Positions 22,982 to 32,065 are shown, counted from the stretch's first letter. The stretch: 64,000 nucleotides of DNA from Actinomadura hibisca NBRC 15177 (GCF_001552635.1 NZ_BCRO01000064.1:1-64000), one strand, 5' to 3'. Numbers and translations are program-made. The notes: generated from the sequence alone by a model not told the origin.

Positions 22982-24601
22982 TCAGCCGAACAGACCGCCC
23001 AGCAACCCGCCCAGCGCCTCGGCGATACCGCCGGCCACCTCGCCCGCCACGTCCCCGGCGGCCTCGCCGAAGCCGTCGGCGGCCCACTGCCCGGCCTGCT
23101 CGCCGACGTAGCCGCGCACCTGGTCGCCCGCGAAGCCCATCGCGGCCTGCCCGACCTGGTTGACGACCTGGTCGCCGAACTGCGCCGCCGGGTAGCCCGC
23201 CACGTTCTGCGCGAACCCGGCCGCGTTGACGGCCGCGCCGCCGACCGCGCCGACCGCGTCGGCCGCGCCGTGGATGGCCATGCCGCCCGCGATGCCCGCC
23301 GCGGCAGCGCCACCGACGATGCCCGCCGCAGCGGCGGCCCCGCCCCAGCCGGGACCGTGGTGGCCGCCCGGGTGATGGTGCACGTTGTAACCGGGCGGCG
23401 GCGCGTGGTGCTGCCCGTGGCCCGGAGGCGGCGGATAGGACGGCGCGCCATGGCTCGGCGGCGGGTAGGCCGGTGCCCCGTGGCTCGGCGGCGGCGGGTA
23501 GCTCGGCGCCTGGTGGCTCGGTGGCGGCGGGTAGGACGGGGGCGGCGGGGCCGCGTGCCCGTACGGCGTCGGGACGCCCGGCGGCGGCACGGTGCCCTGG
23601 CCGGGCATCGGCGCCTGCTGGCCCGGGGCGGGCGCGGGCGGCGGGAACTGGCCGCCGCCGTAGGCCGCCGGGGCCATCGGGGTGTTGTGCTGTCCGGGCG
23701 GCGGCGGGTACGCGCCGTGGCCGGGCGGAGGCTGCGGGGTCTGCGACCCGGGCGGCGGCAGCGGCGCGCCGCCGGGCGGGGGAAGGGGAGCGCCGCCCGG
23801 TGGGGGCAGCGGCGAGCCGCCCGACGCGTAGGGCGAGCCGCCGCGCGGCAGCAGCGCGGCCGCCTCCAGCCAGTGGCCGATCTTGGCGGTCCAGTCGGTC
23901 TCGGCGGTCTCGGGGTGGCCGACCTGGAAGGCGCCGAACGACGGGTCGTCGTCGGCGCGGTCCTCGGCGCGCAGCTTGAACGCCATCGTGCGCGGCGTGG
24001 CCGCGAACGTCAGCCCCACCCGGTCCAGCCGCCCCTGGAACTGGGGCGGCGGCTTCAGGTGGATCTCCTGGTGGAACGGCAGCTGCTGCGGGATGCCGCG
24101 CAGCTTGGAGCGCTGGAACGTCACGTTCTGGATCTTGAAGCCGAGGCGCGCGATGGCCGCCAGCACCCACTGCTGCGACTGGAGCGGCTCCACCGAGATG
24201 GGGTCGATGTCGCCCGGGTCGGGCGAGCCCATCACGTCGACCTCGGTGCACAGCCCGATGGTGAAGCCGGGCAGCTCGCGCCCCAGCACGGTGGTGAACG
24301 GCAGCTCGTACGGCAGCGGGATCGAGAACGGCAGCTCGCGCCGCTGCCCCGCCTCCAGCCGGAACGCCCGCGTCAGCGCGCCCCGGTAGACCTCCGGCCC
24401 GGCGGTCTCGGGGCCGCCGCGCGCGTCGCGCATCCGCGGCATCAGCGCCAGCGTGACGTGCCGGATCTCGGCGGCCTGCGCGCCGCCCCGCAGGTGGACC
24501 TTCCCGGCGACGACGCCGCCCGGCCGACAGTGCGGCTCCGAGAGGATCGTCTCGACGGTGGGGCCGCCCCCGTATCCGCCCGCCATCTGCCCGTAGGACA
24601 C
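22982..24601 (-). CDS. Spo0M-like sporulation-control protein with Pro-rich and Gly/Ala tail
   Basis: A 539-residue protein. Residues about 10-250 match Spo0M, an arrestin-like beta-sandwich linked to control of sporulation: TVETILSEPHCRPGGVVAGK, LELPF-type segments such as RRELPFSIPLPYELPF, then GPPQFQGRLDRVGL-like and ETDWTAKIGHWLE. Residues about 260-410 are Pro-rich repeats (SYPPPPSH and PLPPPGGA units), and the last 120 residues are Gly/Ala-rich helical sequence with GDQV/GEQ repeats ending GGLLGGLFG. Spo0M itself is about 260 residues, so the tail is an addition. GTG 24601 has GAGAGGGG upstream; further upstream codons are in promoter-like sequence. Confidence 0.85.
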   Translation of the reverse strand: MSYGQMAGGYGGGPTVETILSEPHCRPGGVVAGKVHLRGGAQAAEIRHVTLALMPRMRDARGGPETAGPEVYRGALTRAFRLEAGQRRELPFSIPLPYELPFTTVLGRELPGFTIGLCTEVDVMGSPDPGDIDPISVEPLQSQQWVLAAIARLGFKIQNVTFQRSKLRGIPQQLPFHQEIHLKPPPQFQGRLDRVGLTFAATPRTMAFKLRAEDRADDDPSFGAFQVGHPETAETDWTAKIGHWLEAAALLPRGGSPYASGGSPLPPPGGAPLPPPGGAPLPPPGSQTPQPPPGHGAYPPPPGQHNTPMAPAAYGGGQFPPPAPAPGQQAPMPGQGTVPPPGVPTPYGHAAPPPPSYPPPPSHQAPSYPPPPSHGAPAYPPPSHGAPSYPPPPGHGQHHAPPPGYNVHHHPGGHHGPGWGGAAAAAGIVGGAAAAGIAGGMAIHGAADAVGAVGGAAVNAAGFAQNVAGYPAAQFGDQVVNQVGQAAMGFAGDQVRGYVGEQAGQWAADGFGEAAGDVAGEVAGGIAEALGGLLGGLFG

Positions 24602-24726
24602 CGGCCGTACCCCTCTCGCCCGGACGGGGCCGTTCCCCGCTCGCAAGTCAGACGGACACCACCATGCCACGGTTCGCCCGACACGGGACATCCGGCGTGA
24701 AAAACCCCTCGGCGGGGGAGCGGCCG

Positions 24727-24766
24727 CGCCGCCGTGACCGGGGGACGACCCCCGGTCACGGCGGCG
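24727..24766 (-). terminator. terminator of the M16 protease operon
   Basis: A perfect 18-bp stem (24727-24744 with 24749-24766) with a 4-base loop begins 14 bases beyond the stop of the minus-strand gene ending at 24781. Confidence 0.85.
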
Positions 24767-24780
24767 AGGTCACGCAGGTG

Positions 24781-26154
24781 TCACTCGGCGGGCACGACCA
24801 CGACGGGCGCGTACCCCAGCTTCTCCAGCGGCTCGCGGATCTGCGCGGCGTCGCCGACCGCGATGACCGTCAGGGCCTCGGGGTCGACGTGCTCGCGGTA
24901 GGCGCGGGTGACGCTCTCGGGCGTCGCCGCGCGGACGGCCGCCAGGTAGCGGCGCGTGTAGTCGGCGCCGAGACCGGTGGCGGCGGTGTCGGCCAGCTCG
25001 GCCGCGACCGAGCGCGCCGTCTCGTACTCGGCCGGGGCGCGGTCGGCCAGCGCCCGCACCGACGAGCCGCACTCGTCGTCGCTGATCGGGCGGACCAGCA
25101 CGCTGCGCAGCTCGGTCAGCGCGTCGGCCACCGCGTCGCCGGTGACCTCGGTGTGCACCGAGCCCTGGGTGATGAACAGCCCGCAGTGCCGCATCCGCAG
25201 CAGCCCGGCCCGCACCCCGTAGGTGTAGCCCTTCTCCTCGCGCAGCACCGCGTTCAGCCGCGAGGTGAGGCCGCCGCCCAGCACGTGCGACACCACGGTC
25301 AGCAGCGGCCAGTCCGGGTGCGACCGGTCCGGCACGCCGTGCCCGAGGCTGAGGTAGGTCTGCACCGAGCCGGGCCGGTCCACCACGACGATGCGCGGCC
25401 CGGCGGTCGGCGGGACGGTGTCGGGCGCGCGCAGCGCCTCGCCGTCGCCGGTCCAGCCGGCGAGCGCGGCGGTGAGGGCCGCGTCGGCGTCGGTGCCGGT
25501 GAGGTCGCCCGCCACCACGGCGGTCGCCTCGGCGGGCACCGCCGAGCGGAAGAACGCCCGCACGTCGGCCCCGCTGATCGCCTCGATCGACTCGCGGGTG
25601 CCGCCGGTGGGGCGGTGCGCGCGCGCCTGCTCGGGGAACATCGTGGCGCGCAGCTCGCGCATCGCGCGGGTGCCCGGGTCGGCGTCCTCCTGCGCGATCT
25701 CCTCCAGGCGCTCGCGGACCAGCCGCGTGACGTCGGAGTCGGCGAGCGCCGCGTCGCGCAGCACGGTGGCGAACAGCTCCAGCGCCGGGCCGAGCCGGGT
25801 GACCGGCACGTCCAGCGCGATGCGCAGCGCGGTCAGGTCGGCCGAGGCGTACAGGCTCGCGCCGATCCGCTCGAACGCGGCGGTCAGCGCGGTGCCGCCG
25901 CCGGGCTCGGTGCCCTCCAGCAGCGCCCGCGCCGCCAGCGTGGCGACGCCCTCGCGCCCCACCGGCTCGCGGCCCGCGCCCGCGTTCAGCACCAGCCGCA
26001 CCGACGCCAGGCGGCGTCCGGGCAGGTCGCAGCGGAGCGTCGCCGGGCCGCCGGGAACCCGGCCGGGCTCGCCGGTCGGGAACGCCCAGGCCGGGACCGG
26101 ACCCGGGACGGGCCGCGGCTGCAACGTCAGGGCCTGGCCGGTCGGCTCGGTCAC
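24781..26154 (-). CDS. M16 peptidase-like protein, non-catalytic subunit
   Basis: A 457-residue M16B-type protein without the HxxEH zinc motif: at the matching place it reads GREGVATLAARALLEGT. It keeps the Arg/Tyr pair of the substrate-binding subunit in GLTSRLNAVLREEKGYTYGV. Bacterial M16B peptidases act as heterodimers of a catalytic and a substrate-binding subunit, so this is the likely partner of the protein encoded just upstream. The GTG at 26154 overlaps the upstream stop by 4 bases (GTGA), indicating translational coupling. A strong terminator follows. The substrate is unknown; probably peptide degradation or processing. Confidence 0.9.
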   Translation of the reverse strand: MTEPTGQALTLQPRPVPGPVPAWAFPTGEPGRVPGGPATLRCDLPGRRLASVRLVLNAGAGREPVGREGVATLAARALLEGTEPGGGTALTAAFERIGASLYASADLTALRIALDVPVTRLGPALELFATVLRDAALADSDVTRLVRERLEEIAQEDADPGTRAMRELRATMFPEQARAHRPTGGTRESIEAISGADVRAFFRSAVPAEATAVVAGDLTGTDADAALTAALAGWTGDGEALRAPDTVPPTAGPRIVVVDRPGSVQTYLSLGHGVPDRSHPDWPLLTVVSHVLGGGLTSRLNAVLREEKGYTYGVRAGLLRMRHCGLFITQGSVHTEVTGDAVADALTELRSVLVRPISDDECGSSVRALADRAPAEYETARSVAAELADTAATGLGADYTRRYLAAVRAATPESVTRAYREHVDPEALTVIAVGDAAQIREPLEKLGYAPVVVVPAE

Positions 26155-27407
26155 GAAGCACCTCCGTAGGTCAGCGCGGTCCGGGCGCCCGGCTTGATCC
26201 AGTGGCGCGCCATGTCCTTGATCTGGTCGCCGGTGACGGCGGCGGCGCGGCCCGGCGCGGTGAACACCCGGGCCGGGTCGCCGAACTGGGTGGCGTTCTG
26301 GGACAGGCCGTTGGCGAGGCCGGTGACGGTCTCGGTCTGCTCCAGGAAGCTGCGCTCGGCCTGCGCGGTGGCGCGCGCGGTCTCGTCGGCGTCGGGGCCG
26401 TCCTCGGCGAAGCGGGCGATCTCCTCGTCCAGCACCGCCGCGATCTTCTCGGCGTCCGGGCCGATCGCGTCCACGATCGCCAGCGACGGGCCGCCGGCCA
26501 GCCGCGTCACGCCCGCCCAGACCTCGGTGGCGATCTGGTCGCGGCGCACCATGCGGTCGTACAGGCGCGAGCCGGAGCCGCCGCCCAGGATCTCCACCGC
26601 CAGCTCGGCGGCCTCGATGTCGGCGCCGCCGTCGGTGGGCAGCGGGAACATCGCGAAGTAGGCGGGGGAGGGCACGTCCTCGGCCACCTTCTCCACCCGC
26701 ACCTCCGTCAGCGGTCCGAGGTCGCCGGGGCGCGCGGGCGGCGGGGTGGGGCCGACGGGCAGGCCGCCGAAGTAGCGCTCGACGGCGGCGATGGTCGCCT
26801 CCGGGTCGACGTCGCCGACGATCGACAACACCGCGTTGCCCGGCGCGTACCAGGTGCGGAAGAAGTCGGCGCAGTCCTCCAGCGTGGTGGCGTCCAGGTC
26901 CTCCATCGAGCCGATGGGGGTGTGCGCGTAGGGGTGCCCCGGCGGGAACGTCAGGCGGCACAGCCGCTCGAACGCGGTGCCGTAGGGCTGGTTGTCGTAG
27001 CGCTGGCGGCGCTCGTTCTTCACCACGTCGCGCTGGTTGTCCAGGTTGGCCTGGGTGAGCGCGGCGGGCAGGGCGCCCATGCGGTCGGCCTCCAGCCAGA
27101 GCGCGAGCTCCAGATGGCTGACCGGCAGGGTCTCGTAGTAGTTGGTGCGTTCAAAAGAGGTGCTGGCGTTGAAGGTGGCGCCGGCGCTCTCCAGGAGGGC
27201 GGCGTGCTCGCCCTCGGCGACGTTGCCCGAGCCCTGGAACATCAGGTGCTCGAACAGGTGGGCCAGCCCGGTGCGGCCGGCGACCTCGTGCCGCGAGCCC
27301 ACGCCGTACCAGATGTTGACGGCGGCCAGCGGTACGACGTGGTCCTCGCAGACCACCACGCGCAGCCCATTGCCGAGCGTGTGCTCATGCAGCGGCTGTT
27401 CTGCCAC
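26151..27407 (-). CDS. M16 zinc metallopeptidase, catalytic subunit
   Basis: A 418-residue insulinase/processing-peptidase family protein. The inverted zinc motif HLFEHLMF (HxxEH, near residue 51) and the downstream Glu in VVKNERRQRYDNQ-type sequence (third ligand region, near residue 125) are present, as are GSGSRLYDRMVRRDQIATEV and the N-terminal strand LGNGLRVVVCEDH. No signal peptide is seen, so it is probably cytosolic. GTG 27407 with GGGAG upstream. It is the first gene of a two-gene operon with its inactive partner. Confidence 0.94.
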   Translation of the reverse strand: MAEQPLHEHTLGNGLRVVVCEDHVVPLAAVNIWYGVGSRHEVAGRTGLAHLFEHLMFQGSGNVAEGEHAALLESAGATFNASTSFERTNYYETLPVSHLELALWLEADRMGALPAALTQANLDNQRDVVKNERRQRYDNQPYGTAFERLCRLTFPPGHPYAHTPIGSMEDLDATTLEDCADFFRTWYAPGNAVLSIVGDVDPEATIAAVERYFGGLPVGPTPPPARPGDLGPLTEVRVEKVAEDVPSPAYFAMFPLPTDGGADIEAAELAVEILGGGSGSRLYDRMVRRDQIATEVWAGVTRLAGGPSLAIVDAIGPDAEKIAAVLDEEIARFAEDGPDADETARATAQAERSFLEQTETVTGLANGLSQNATQFGDPARVFTAPGRAAAVTGDQIKDMARHWIKPGARTALTYGGAS

Positions 27408-27569
27408 GGAGCGCTCCCGTCCGGTCGGTGGATCGGTTGACGGACAGCCCCGCGCGCCTTGGCGAAAAGCCCATGCGGCGGGCTTGATCTGTTCCTCAAC
27501 CGTACCGTTACCGGCCGGTCCTCCAGCCCGGCTGCGCCGGGCCGGCGGGGACTACGGGAGCGGCGGGCG

Positions 27570-27932
27570 CTAGGACGCCGGCTGGGAGGCGGCCCGGTGC
27601 GCGGCCTGGGCGTCGGCCAGCGAGTCGTGCAGGACGAAGATCTTGGTGAGCTGGGTGACGTGGAAGACCCGGCGGACCCGGTCGTTGACCCCCATGAACG
27701 ACATGGAGCCGTCGCGGGCGCGCAGCCGGTGGTAGATGCCGACCAGCACGCCGAGGCCGGTGGAGTCCAGGAAGGTGACCTCGCTGAGGTCCACCACCAG
27801 GTGCACGCCGCCGTTGTCGATGATGTCCAGCAGCAGTTCGCGCAGCCGGGGACTGGTGAAGACGTCGATCTCCCCGCTGATCGTGACGACCGTGAGATCT
27901 TGCTCGGTCCGGTGCTCGACGGAGAATTCCAC
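27570..27932 (-). CDS. STAS-domain anti-sigma factor antagonist
   Basis: A 120-residue protein of the RsbV/BldG type. The STAS fold is complete: LTVVTISGEIDVFTSPRLRE, HLVVDLSEVTFLDSTGLGVL and VGIYHRLRARDGSMSFMGVN. The Ser in LDSTGLG is the usual phosphorylation site that switches binding to an HATPase anti-sigma kinase. Candidate kinases and phosphatases occur in this window at 28130, 16419 and 6974. GTG 27932 has GGGAG 6 bases upstream. A possible SigB-type promoter lies 40 bases upstream, which would make a positive feedback loop. Confidence 0.93.
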   Translation of the reverse strand: MEFSVEHRTEQDLTVVTISGEIDVFTSPRLRELLLDIIDNGGVHLVVDLSEVTFLDSTGLGVLVGIYHRLRARDGSMSFMGVNDRVRRVFHVTQLTKIFVLHDSLADAQAAHRAASQPAS

Positions 27933-27970
27933 AGGTGCTCCCAGTCCGCTGCTCGTGGTGGAAGTGCCGT

Positions 27971-27995
27971 ATACCCCGCGGAGAGGGGGTTATAC
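27971..27995 (-). promoter_or_regulatory. candidate SigB/SigF-type promoter of the STAS gene
   Basis: On the minus strand GTAT, 15 bases, GGGTAT resembles the actinobacterial SigB consensus GTTT-N14-16-GGGTAT, with one mismatch in the -35. It would start transcription about 30 bases before the GTG at 27932. The same bases form an imperfect dyad (GTATACCCC with GGGGTTATAC). Confidence 0.45.
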
Positions 27996-28129
27996 GCATT
28001 GGTCCCATTTAGTTGTGCCTGGTGGGGCGGCCGGGACGGACAACGCCCTACGCGGCGGCCGGGACGGGAATCCCGGTGAGCCGGGCAAAGCGGGCAGGGC
28101 GTTCGGGGTCGTCCGGGCGGTGAAAGGCG

Positions 28130-28744
28130 TCAGGCCGGGGCGCGGAAGAGCGCCCAGACGATCTTGCCGTAGGGCAGCGCGCGCCAGCCCCAGCGGACGC
28201 TGAAGGAGTCCACCAGGTGCAGCCCGCGGCCGGTCTCGGCGATGTAGTCCGGCTCCTTGCGGCGCGGCGCGGCGGGGCTGGTGTCCATGATCCCGCACAA
28301 CAACCAGCGCGACTCGTGGACCATGCGCAGCCGGATCGCGGCGGGGGCCGACGACAGCGGGTCGGCGGCGTAGGTGTGGCCCGCGTAGTCGTCCAGCCGG
28401 CGGCAGGGGGAGGAGGAGCTGTGCCGCAGCGCGTTGGTGACCAGCTCGGAGACCACCAGGCCGACATCGTCCACCAGGCCCGCCAGCCCCCAGTCGGCCA
28501 GCCGCGACAGCGCGAAGTGCCGCGCCTCGGTGACCGACTCGGGGTCGGGGTGGACGTCGAAGGAGACCGTGGGGCCGGTCAGGTCCGCCAGCGAGCGCAG
28601 CGCGCCGTCCAGCCGCGCCGGCAGGCCGGAGGATTCGGGTACGGGGGTCGAGTGCACGCTCAGGTCCTGTGCCTCCGCCGGAGCCGGGGCGCTCCATCGC
28701 GTGGTGCTCCACCGCGTGTCGTCGTACGCGTGGCGTGACGTCAT
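28130..28744 (-). CDS. HATPase_c (RsbW-like) ATP-binding protein
   Basis: A 204-residue protein with a short unconserved N-terminus and a GHKL ATPase domain from about residue 60. The N box is VSELVTNALRHS, the G1-type region is LLCGIMDTSPAAPR, and the G2-type region is ETGRGLHLVDSFSVRWGWR. Proteins like this are anti-sigma serine kinases or lone ATPase regulators, very numerous in actinomycetes. ATG 28744 has only a weak CGGGA upstream. It is divergent from the XRE regulator at 28975 (gap 230 bases) and lies 197 bases upstream of the STAS gene in the same orientation; a kinase/antagonist pairing is plausible. Confidence 0.88.
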   Translation of the reverse strand: MTSRHAYDDTRWSTTRWSAPAPAEAQDLSVHSTPVPESSGLPARLDGALRSLADLTGPTVSFDVHPDPESVTEARHFALSRLADWGLAGLVDDVGLVVSELVTNALRHSSSSPCRRLDDYAGHTYAADPLSSAPAAIRLRMVHESRWLLCGIMDTSPAAPRRKEPDYIAETGRGLHLVDSFSVRWGWRALPYGKIVWALFRAPA

Positions 28745-28974
28745 TCCCGCGACCCCGCAGAGTGATCTCGTTGTGCAGCCATGGCTCGGAAGTCTCGTGC
28801 GTTATCCTGCGCATCGTAGCGTGCGAATGCAAGGCCCAATGCACGTGCATCCAGTTTTCCACAGATGAGCAGAGCCCACGGACGGCGGTGGCGGATGATC
28901 GGAGGTGGCGGCGGGACACCCAGGGGCGGTGGCACACTAAGGTCGCTGTCCGCCAGGAAGCCGGGAGGTTGGGC

Positions 28975-29841
28975 GTGACTCCAGAGACGCCGGGAAGCGG
29001 ATCCACGGTGCGCCGGATCCTGCTCGGATCACAACTGCGCCGTCTGCGCGAGCAGCGGGGCGTGACCCGGCAGGCCGCCGGCTACACCATCCGCGCGTCG
29101 GAGTCCAAGATCAGCCGCCTGGAACTGGGCCGGGTGAGCTTCAAGGAACGCGACGTCGACGACCTGCTCACCCTGTACGGGGTGAGCGACGAGACCGAGC
29201 GCGAGGCGCTGCTGCAACTGGCCCGCGACGCCAACACGCCGGGCTGGTGGCACCGGTACAACGACGTGCTGCCGAACTGGTTCCAGACCTATGTGGGCCT
29301 GGAGGAGTCGGCGGCGATGATCCGTACCTACGAGCTCCAGTTCGTCCCCGGCCTGCTCCAGTCGGAGGGCTACGCGCGGTCGGTGATCCGGCTGGGCAAC
29401 TCCGGCGCGGCCGACCACGAGATCGACCAGCGGGTCGAGCTGCGGATGCAGCGGTGCGAGCGGCTGAGCGCGCCCGACGCCCCGCGCCTGTGGGCGGTCC
29501 TGGACGAGGGGGCGCTGCGGCGTCCCATCGGCGGGCCGGAGGTGATGCGCGGCCAGTTCGAGCACCTCATCGAGATGTCCAAACTCCCCAACGTGACCAT
29601 TCAGATCATGCCGTTCCGGTTCGGCGGCCACGCCGCCGAGGGCGGCGCGTTCTCGATCCTGCGCTTTCCCGAGCAGGACCTGCCGGACGTGGTTTACGTC
29701 GAGAACCTCACCGGCGCGATGTACCTCGACAAGCGCGACGACGTCGACACCTACCTGCAGGCGATGGAACGCCTGTGCGTGGACAGCGAGACGCCCGAGC
29801 GCACCGTCGAGCTTCTCGGTGATTTCCTCAGAGAGACATGA
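28975..29841 (+). CDS. XRE-family regulator with DUF5753 domain
   Basis: A 288-residue regulator. The helix-turn-helix (residues about 15-70) reads LGSQLRRLREQRGVTRQAAG, TIRASESKISRLELGRVSFK. DUF5753 follows (about 85-285): GWWHRYNDVLPNWFQTYVG, LQFVPGLLQSEGYARSVI, LWAVLDEGALRRPIGG and VTIQIMPFRFGGHAAEGG. GTG 28975 is chosen because GGGAGG lies 6 bases upstream; the frame is open much further upstream without conserved residues. Its stop overlaps the start of a DUF397 gene by 4 bases. It is a close structural homologue of the partial gene at the left edge of the window. Confidence 0.94.
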   Translation: MTPETPGSGSTVRRILLGSQLRRLREQRGVTRQAAGYTIRASESKISRLELGRVSFKERDVDDLLTLYGVSDETEREALLQLARDANTPGWWHRYNDVLPNWFQTYVGLEESAAMIRTYELQFVPGLLQSEGYARSVIRLGNSGAADHEIDQRVELRMQRCERLSAPDAPRLWAVLDEGALRRPIGGPEVMRGQFEHLIEMSKLPNVTIQIMPFRFGGHAAEGGAFSILRFPEQDLPDVVYVENLTGAMYLDKRDDVDTYLQAMERLCVDSETPERTVELLGDFLRET

Positions 29842-30098
29842 TGCTCCAGACCGACAGCACCTACAACGGGATGCCCGCGACCAAGCTCCACGGGGCGCGG
29901 TGGCTGAAGTCCGCCCGCAGCAACTCCCAGGGCAACTGCGTCGAGATCGCGCAACTGCCCGGCGACCGGTTCGCCATGCGCAACTCCCGCCACCCCGAGG
30001 GCCCCGCCCTCATCTACACCCGCCACGAGATCGAGGCGCTGATCCTGGGCGCCAAGGACGGCGACTTCGACCACCTGATCGCCTCGACCAACAACTGA
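29838..30098 (+). CDS. DUF397 domain protein
   Basis: An 86-residue DUF397 protein: ARWLKSARSNSQGNCVEIAQ, then FAMRNSRHPEGPALIYTR and a C-terminal helix EIEALILGAKDGDFDHLI. ATG 29838 shares the ATGA overlap with the stop of the XRE-DUF5753 regulator, so the pair is translationally coupled. Presumed to work with that regulator. A hairpin terminator follows 5 bases after its stop. Confidence 0.92.
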   Translation: MMLQTDSTYNGMPATKLHGARWLKSARSNSQGNCVEIAQLPGDRFAMRNSRHPEGPALIYTRHEIEALILGAKDGDFDHLIASTNN

Positions 30099-30103
30099 CC
30101 GCG

Positions 30104-30127
30104 GCCCCCGCCCTCCGGGGCGGGGGC
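30104..30127. terminator. bidirectional terminator
   Basis: A 10-bp perfect GC stem (30104-30113 with 30118-30127) with a 4-base loop in the gap between the DUF397 stop and the stop of the convergent kinase gene. Confidence 0.7.
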
Positions 30128-30147
30128 GGCTCCCGGCCGGGCGGCGC

Positions 30148-31965
30148 TCAGCCGCAGTTGCCGTAGGGGGCCGCGGCCCCGTTCCCGCCGAACCGCACGC
30201 ACGTCTTGCGCGCCGACACGAAGACCGGCCCGGCGTACCACTCGAACGAACCGCCGTCGGCGATCCGGCCGCCGCCCTGCTTCTGGATCCACACCGACAC
30301 CGACGAGCGCTTGCCCACGTTCACCGTCTTCATGGTGACGGCGCAGTTGTAGGTGCCGTTGTAGAGCAGGTACGCCGTTCCGCCGGATCCGGCGACCGAG
30401 CGCTGCACGTAGTAGCCCGAGCCCTTGCCCGCGGTGTTGCAGGCGGCCTGCGGCGTGTACTTGTTGGCCGGTTCCGGGGCGGTCGGCGTGGTGCCGTTGT
30501 TCCCGCCGGTGTCGTTGGACGGGGTTCCGCCGGCCTGGTCCTTGTTCGACTCCTTGGTGTCGCCCTTGGTGTCCTTGCCGTTCTGGTCCTTCTGCTGCTG
30601 CTTCTGCTTGTTCGGCGGCTGCTGCTGTTGCTGTTGCTGCCGTTTCTTGGGGTCCTTGGATTCCTTGGAGCCGCCCGCCTGGCCGTTCTGGGACTCCCCG
30701 GAGGCCGCCTGCCCGGCGGTGGCGGCGCTCTCGCGCTGGTCGGCCTTGTCGTCACCCGAACGCGCCGTGGCCGCCCACACCGCGCCGCCGCCCAGCACCG
30801 ACAGCACCGCGACCGCCGCGGCCACCGGGACGAGACGGCCGCGCCGGGAGGACGCCGGTGCGGGCGGTTGCGGGGCGGTGTGGCCGTGCATCTGGGGAGG
30901 CGGCGGCACGGCGATCCCGTGCGGGGGCGCGGAAGCGTACGGGGGGACGGCCCCGTGCGGGTGCGTCGACCCGTGCGGCGGGGTGGTCCCGTGCGGTGTG
31001 GTCGCGCCGTGCGGCGGAGCGGCCCCGGACGCCTGGGCGGACGCCTCCGGAAGGGGCGCGGGTGGGAACGTTCCCGGGAACGGGGGCGGCGGGCCGGGCG
31101 CCGACGCGGGCGCGGCGGGGGTGATGCCGGTCGCCGCGTTCACCAGCCGTTCCTGCGCCTGGCGCGCCGAGGGCCGCAGGCGCGGCTCCTTGGCCAGGCA
31201 CGCCAGCACCAGCCCGCGCAGCGGGTCGGTGAGGTCGCCGAGGTCGGGCTCGCCGGTGAGGATGCGGTGCATGACCGCGGCCATGTCGTCGTTGCCGAAG
31301 GCGGGCCGCCCGTTCGCCGCGAACACCATCGTGGTGCCCCAGGCGAACATGTCGGCGGCCGGGCCCACCTCGCCGCCGGTGAAGTGCTCGGGCGCCATGT
31401 AGGCGGGGGTGCCGACGTTCTGGGTCTCGCCGGCCGCGTTCAGCGCCCGCGCCACCCCGAAGTCGATCACGCGCGGGCCGTCCGGGCCCATCATGACGTT
31501 GTGCGGCTTGAAGTCGCGGTGCACGATCCCGGCCTGGTGGATCGCGGTCAGCGCGGTCAGCGTGCTGATCGCCAGCCGCTCCAGCGCCCCGGCCGCGCGC
31601 GGCCCCTCGGCCTGGACCAGCCGGTGCAGCGACCGCCCCGGCACGTACTCGCCGACGATGTAGGGCTGGTCGCCCTCGACGTCGGCGTCCAGGACCTGCG
31701 CGGTGCAGAACCGGGCGACCCGCTTGGCCACCTCCAGCTCCCGCACGAAGCGCGCCCGCGCCGAGTCGTCCTCGGTCAGGCCCGCGTGCAGCAGCTTGAT
31801 GGCGACGTGCGCCGAGGAGCGCGAGCCGCCGTCGGCCACCGGCCGTCCCAGGAACACCGCGCCCTGGCCGCCCTCGCCGAGCCGGCCCAGGATCTCGTAG
31901 CCGCCCAGCCGCGTCGGATCACCTGATCGCAGCGGGTGAGCGTCCGGCATCGTCCTGTCGCTCAC
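30148..31965 (-). CDS. transmembrane Ser/Thr protein kinase
   Basis: A 605-residue Hanks-type kinase. Kinase domain about 20-285: GRLGEGGQGAVF (P-loop), VAIKLL (Lys), IVHRDFKPHNVMM (catalytic loop), VIDFGVAR (DFG) and GTPAYMAPE. Then a Pro/His-rich juxtamembrane region, one membrane segment (LVPVAAAVAVLSVLGGGAVW, about 370-390), a Lys/Gln-rich stretch with a run of seven Gln, and an extracellular C-terminal domain of about 100 residues with three Cys (QAACNTAG, TYNCAV, KTCVRFGG). GTG 31965 is chosen for GGAAGG 7 bases upstream. The outer domain may sense a ligand or cell-wall state. It stands alone as a transcription unit. Confidence 0.92.
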   Translation of the reverse strand: MSDRTMPDAHPLRSGDPTRLGGYEILGRLGEGGQGAVFLGRPVADGGSRSSAHVAIKLLHAGLTEDDSARARFVRELEVAKRVARFCTAQVLDADVEGDQPYIVGEYVPGRSLHRLVQAEGPRAAGALERLAISTLTALTAIHQAGIVHRDFKPHNVMMGPDGPRVIDFGVARALNAAGETQNVGTPAYMAPEHFTGGEVGPAADMFAWGTTMVFAANGRPAFGNDDMAAVMHRILTGEPDLGDLTDPLRGLVLACLAKEPRLRPSARQAQERLVNAATGITPAAPASAPGPPPPFPGTFPPAPLPEASAQASGAAPPHGATTPHGTTPPHGSTHPHGAVPPYASAPPHGIAVPPPPQMHGHTAPQPPAPASSRRGRLVPVAAAVAVLSVLGGGAVWAATARSGDDKADQRESAATAGQAASGESQNGQAGGSKESKDPKKRQQQQQQQPPNKQKQQQKDQNGKDTKGDTKESNKDQAGGTPSNDTGGNNGTTPTAPEPANKYTPQAACNTAGKGSGYYVQRSVAGSGGTAYLLYNGTYNCAVTMKTVNVGKRSSVSVWIQKQGGGRIADGGSFEWYAGPVFVSARKTCVRFGGNGAAAPYGNCG

Positions 31966-32065
31966 ACCGCTGCCTTCCGTCGCCCTGGTCCCGGAATTTC
32001 CAAGACTATTAGCCAGCAGAGGGTATGCCCTTCGCAAACCGGACCGTCGACCGTCGGCGAAAAAG

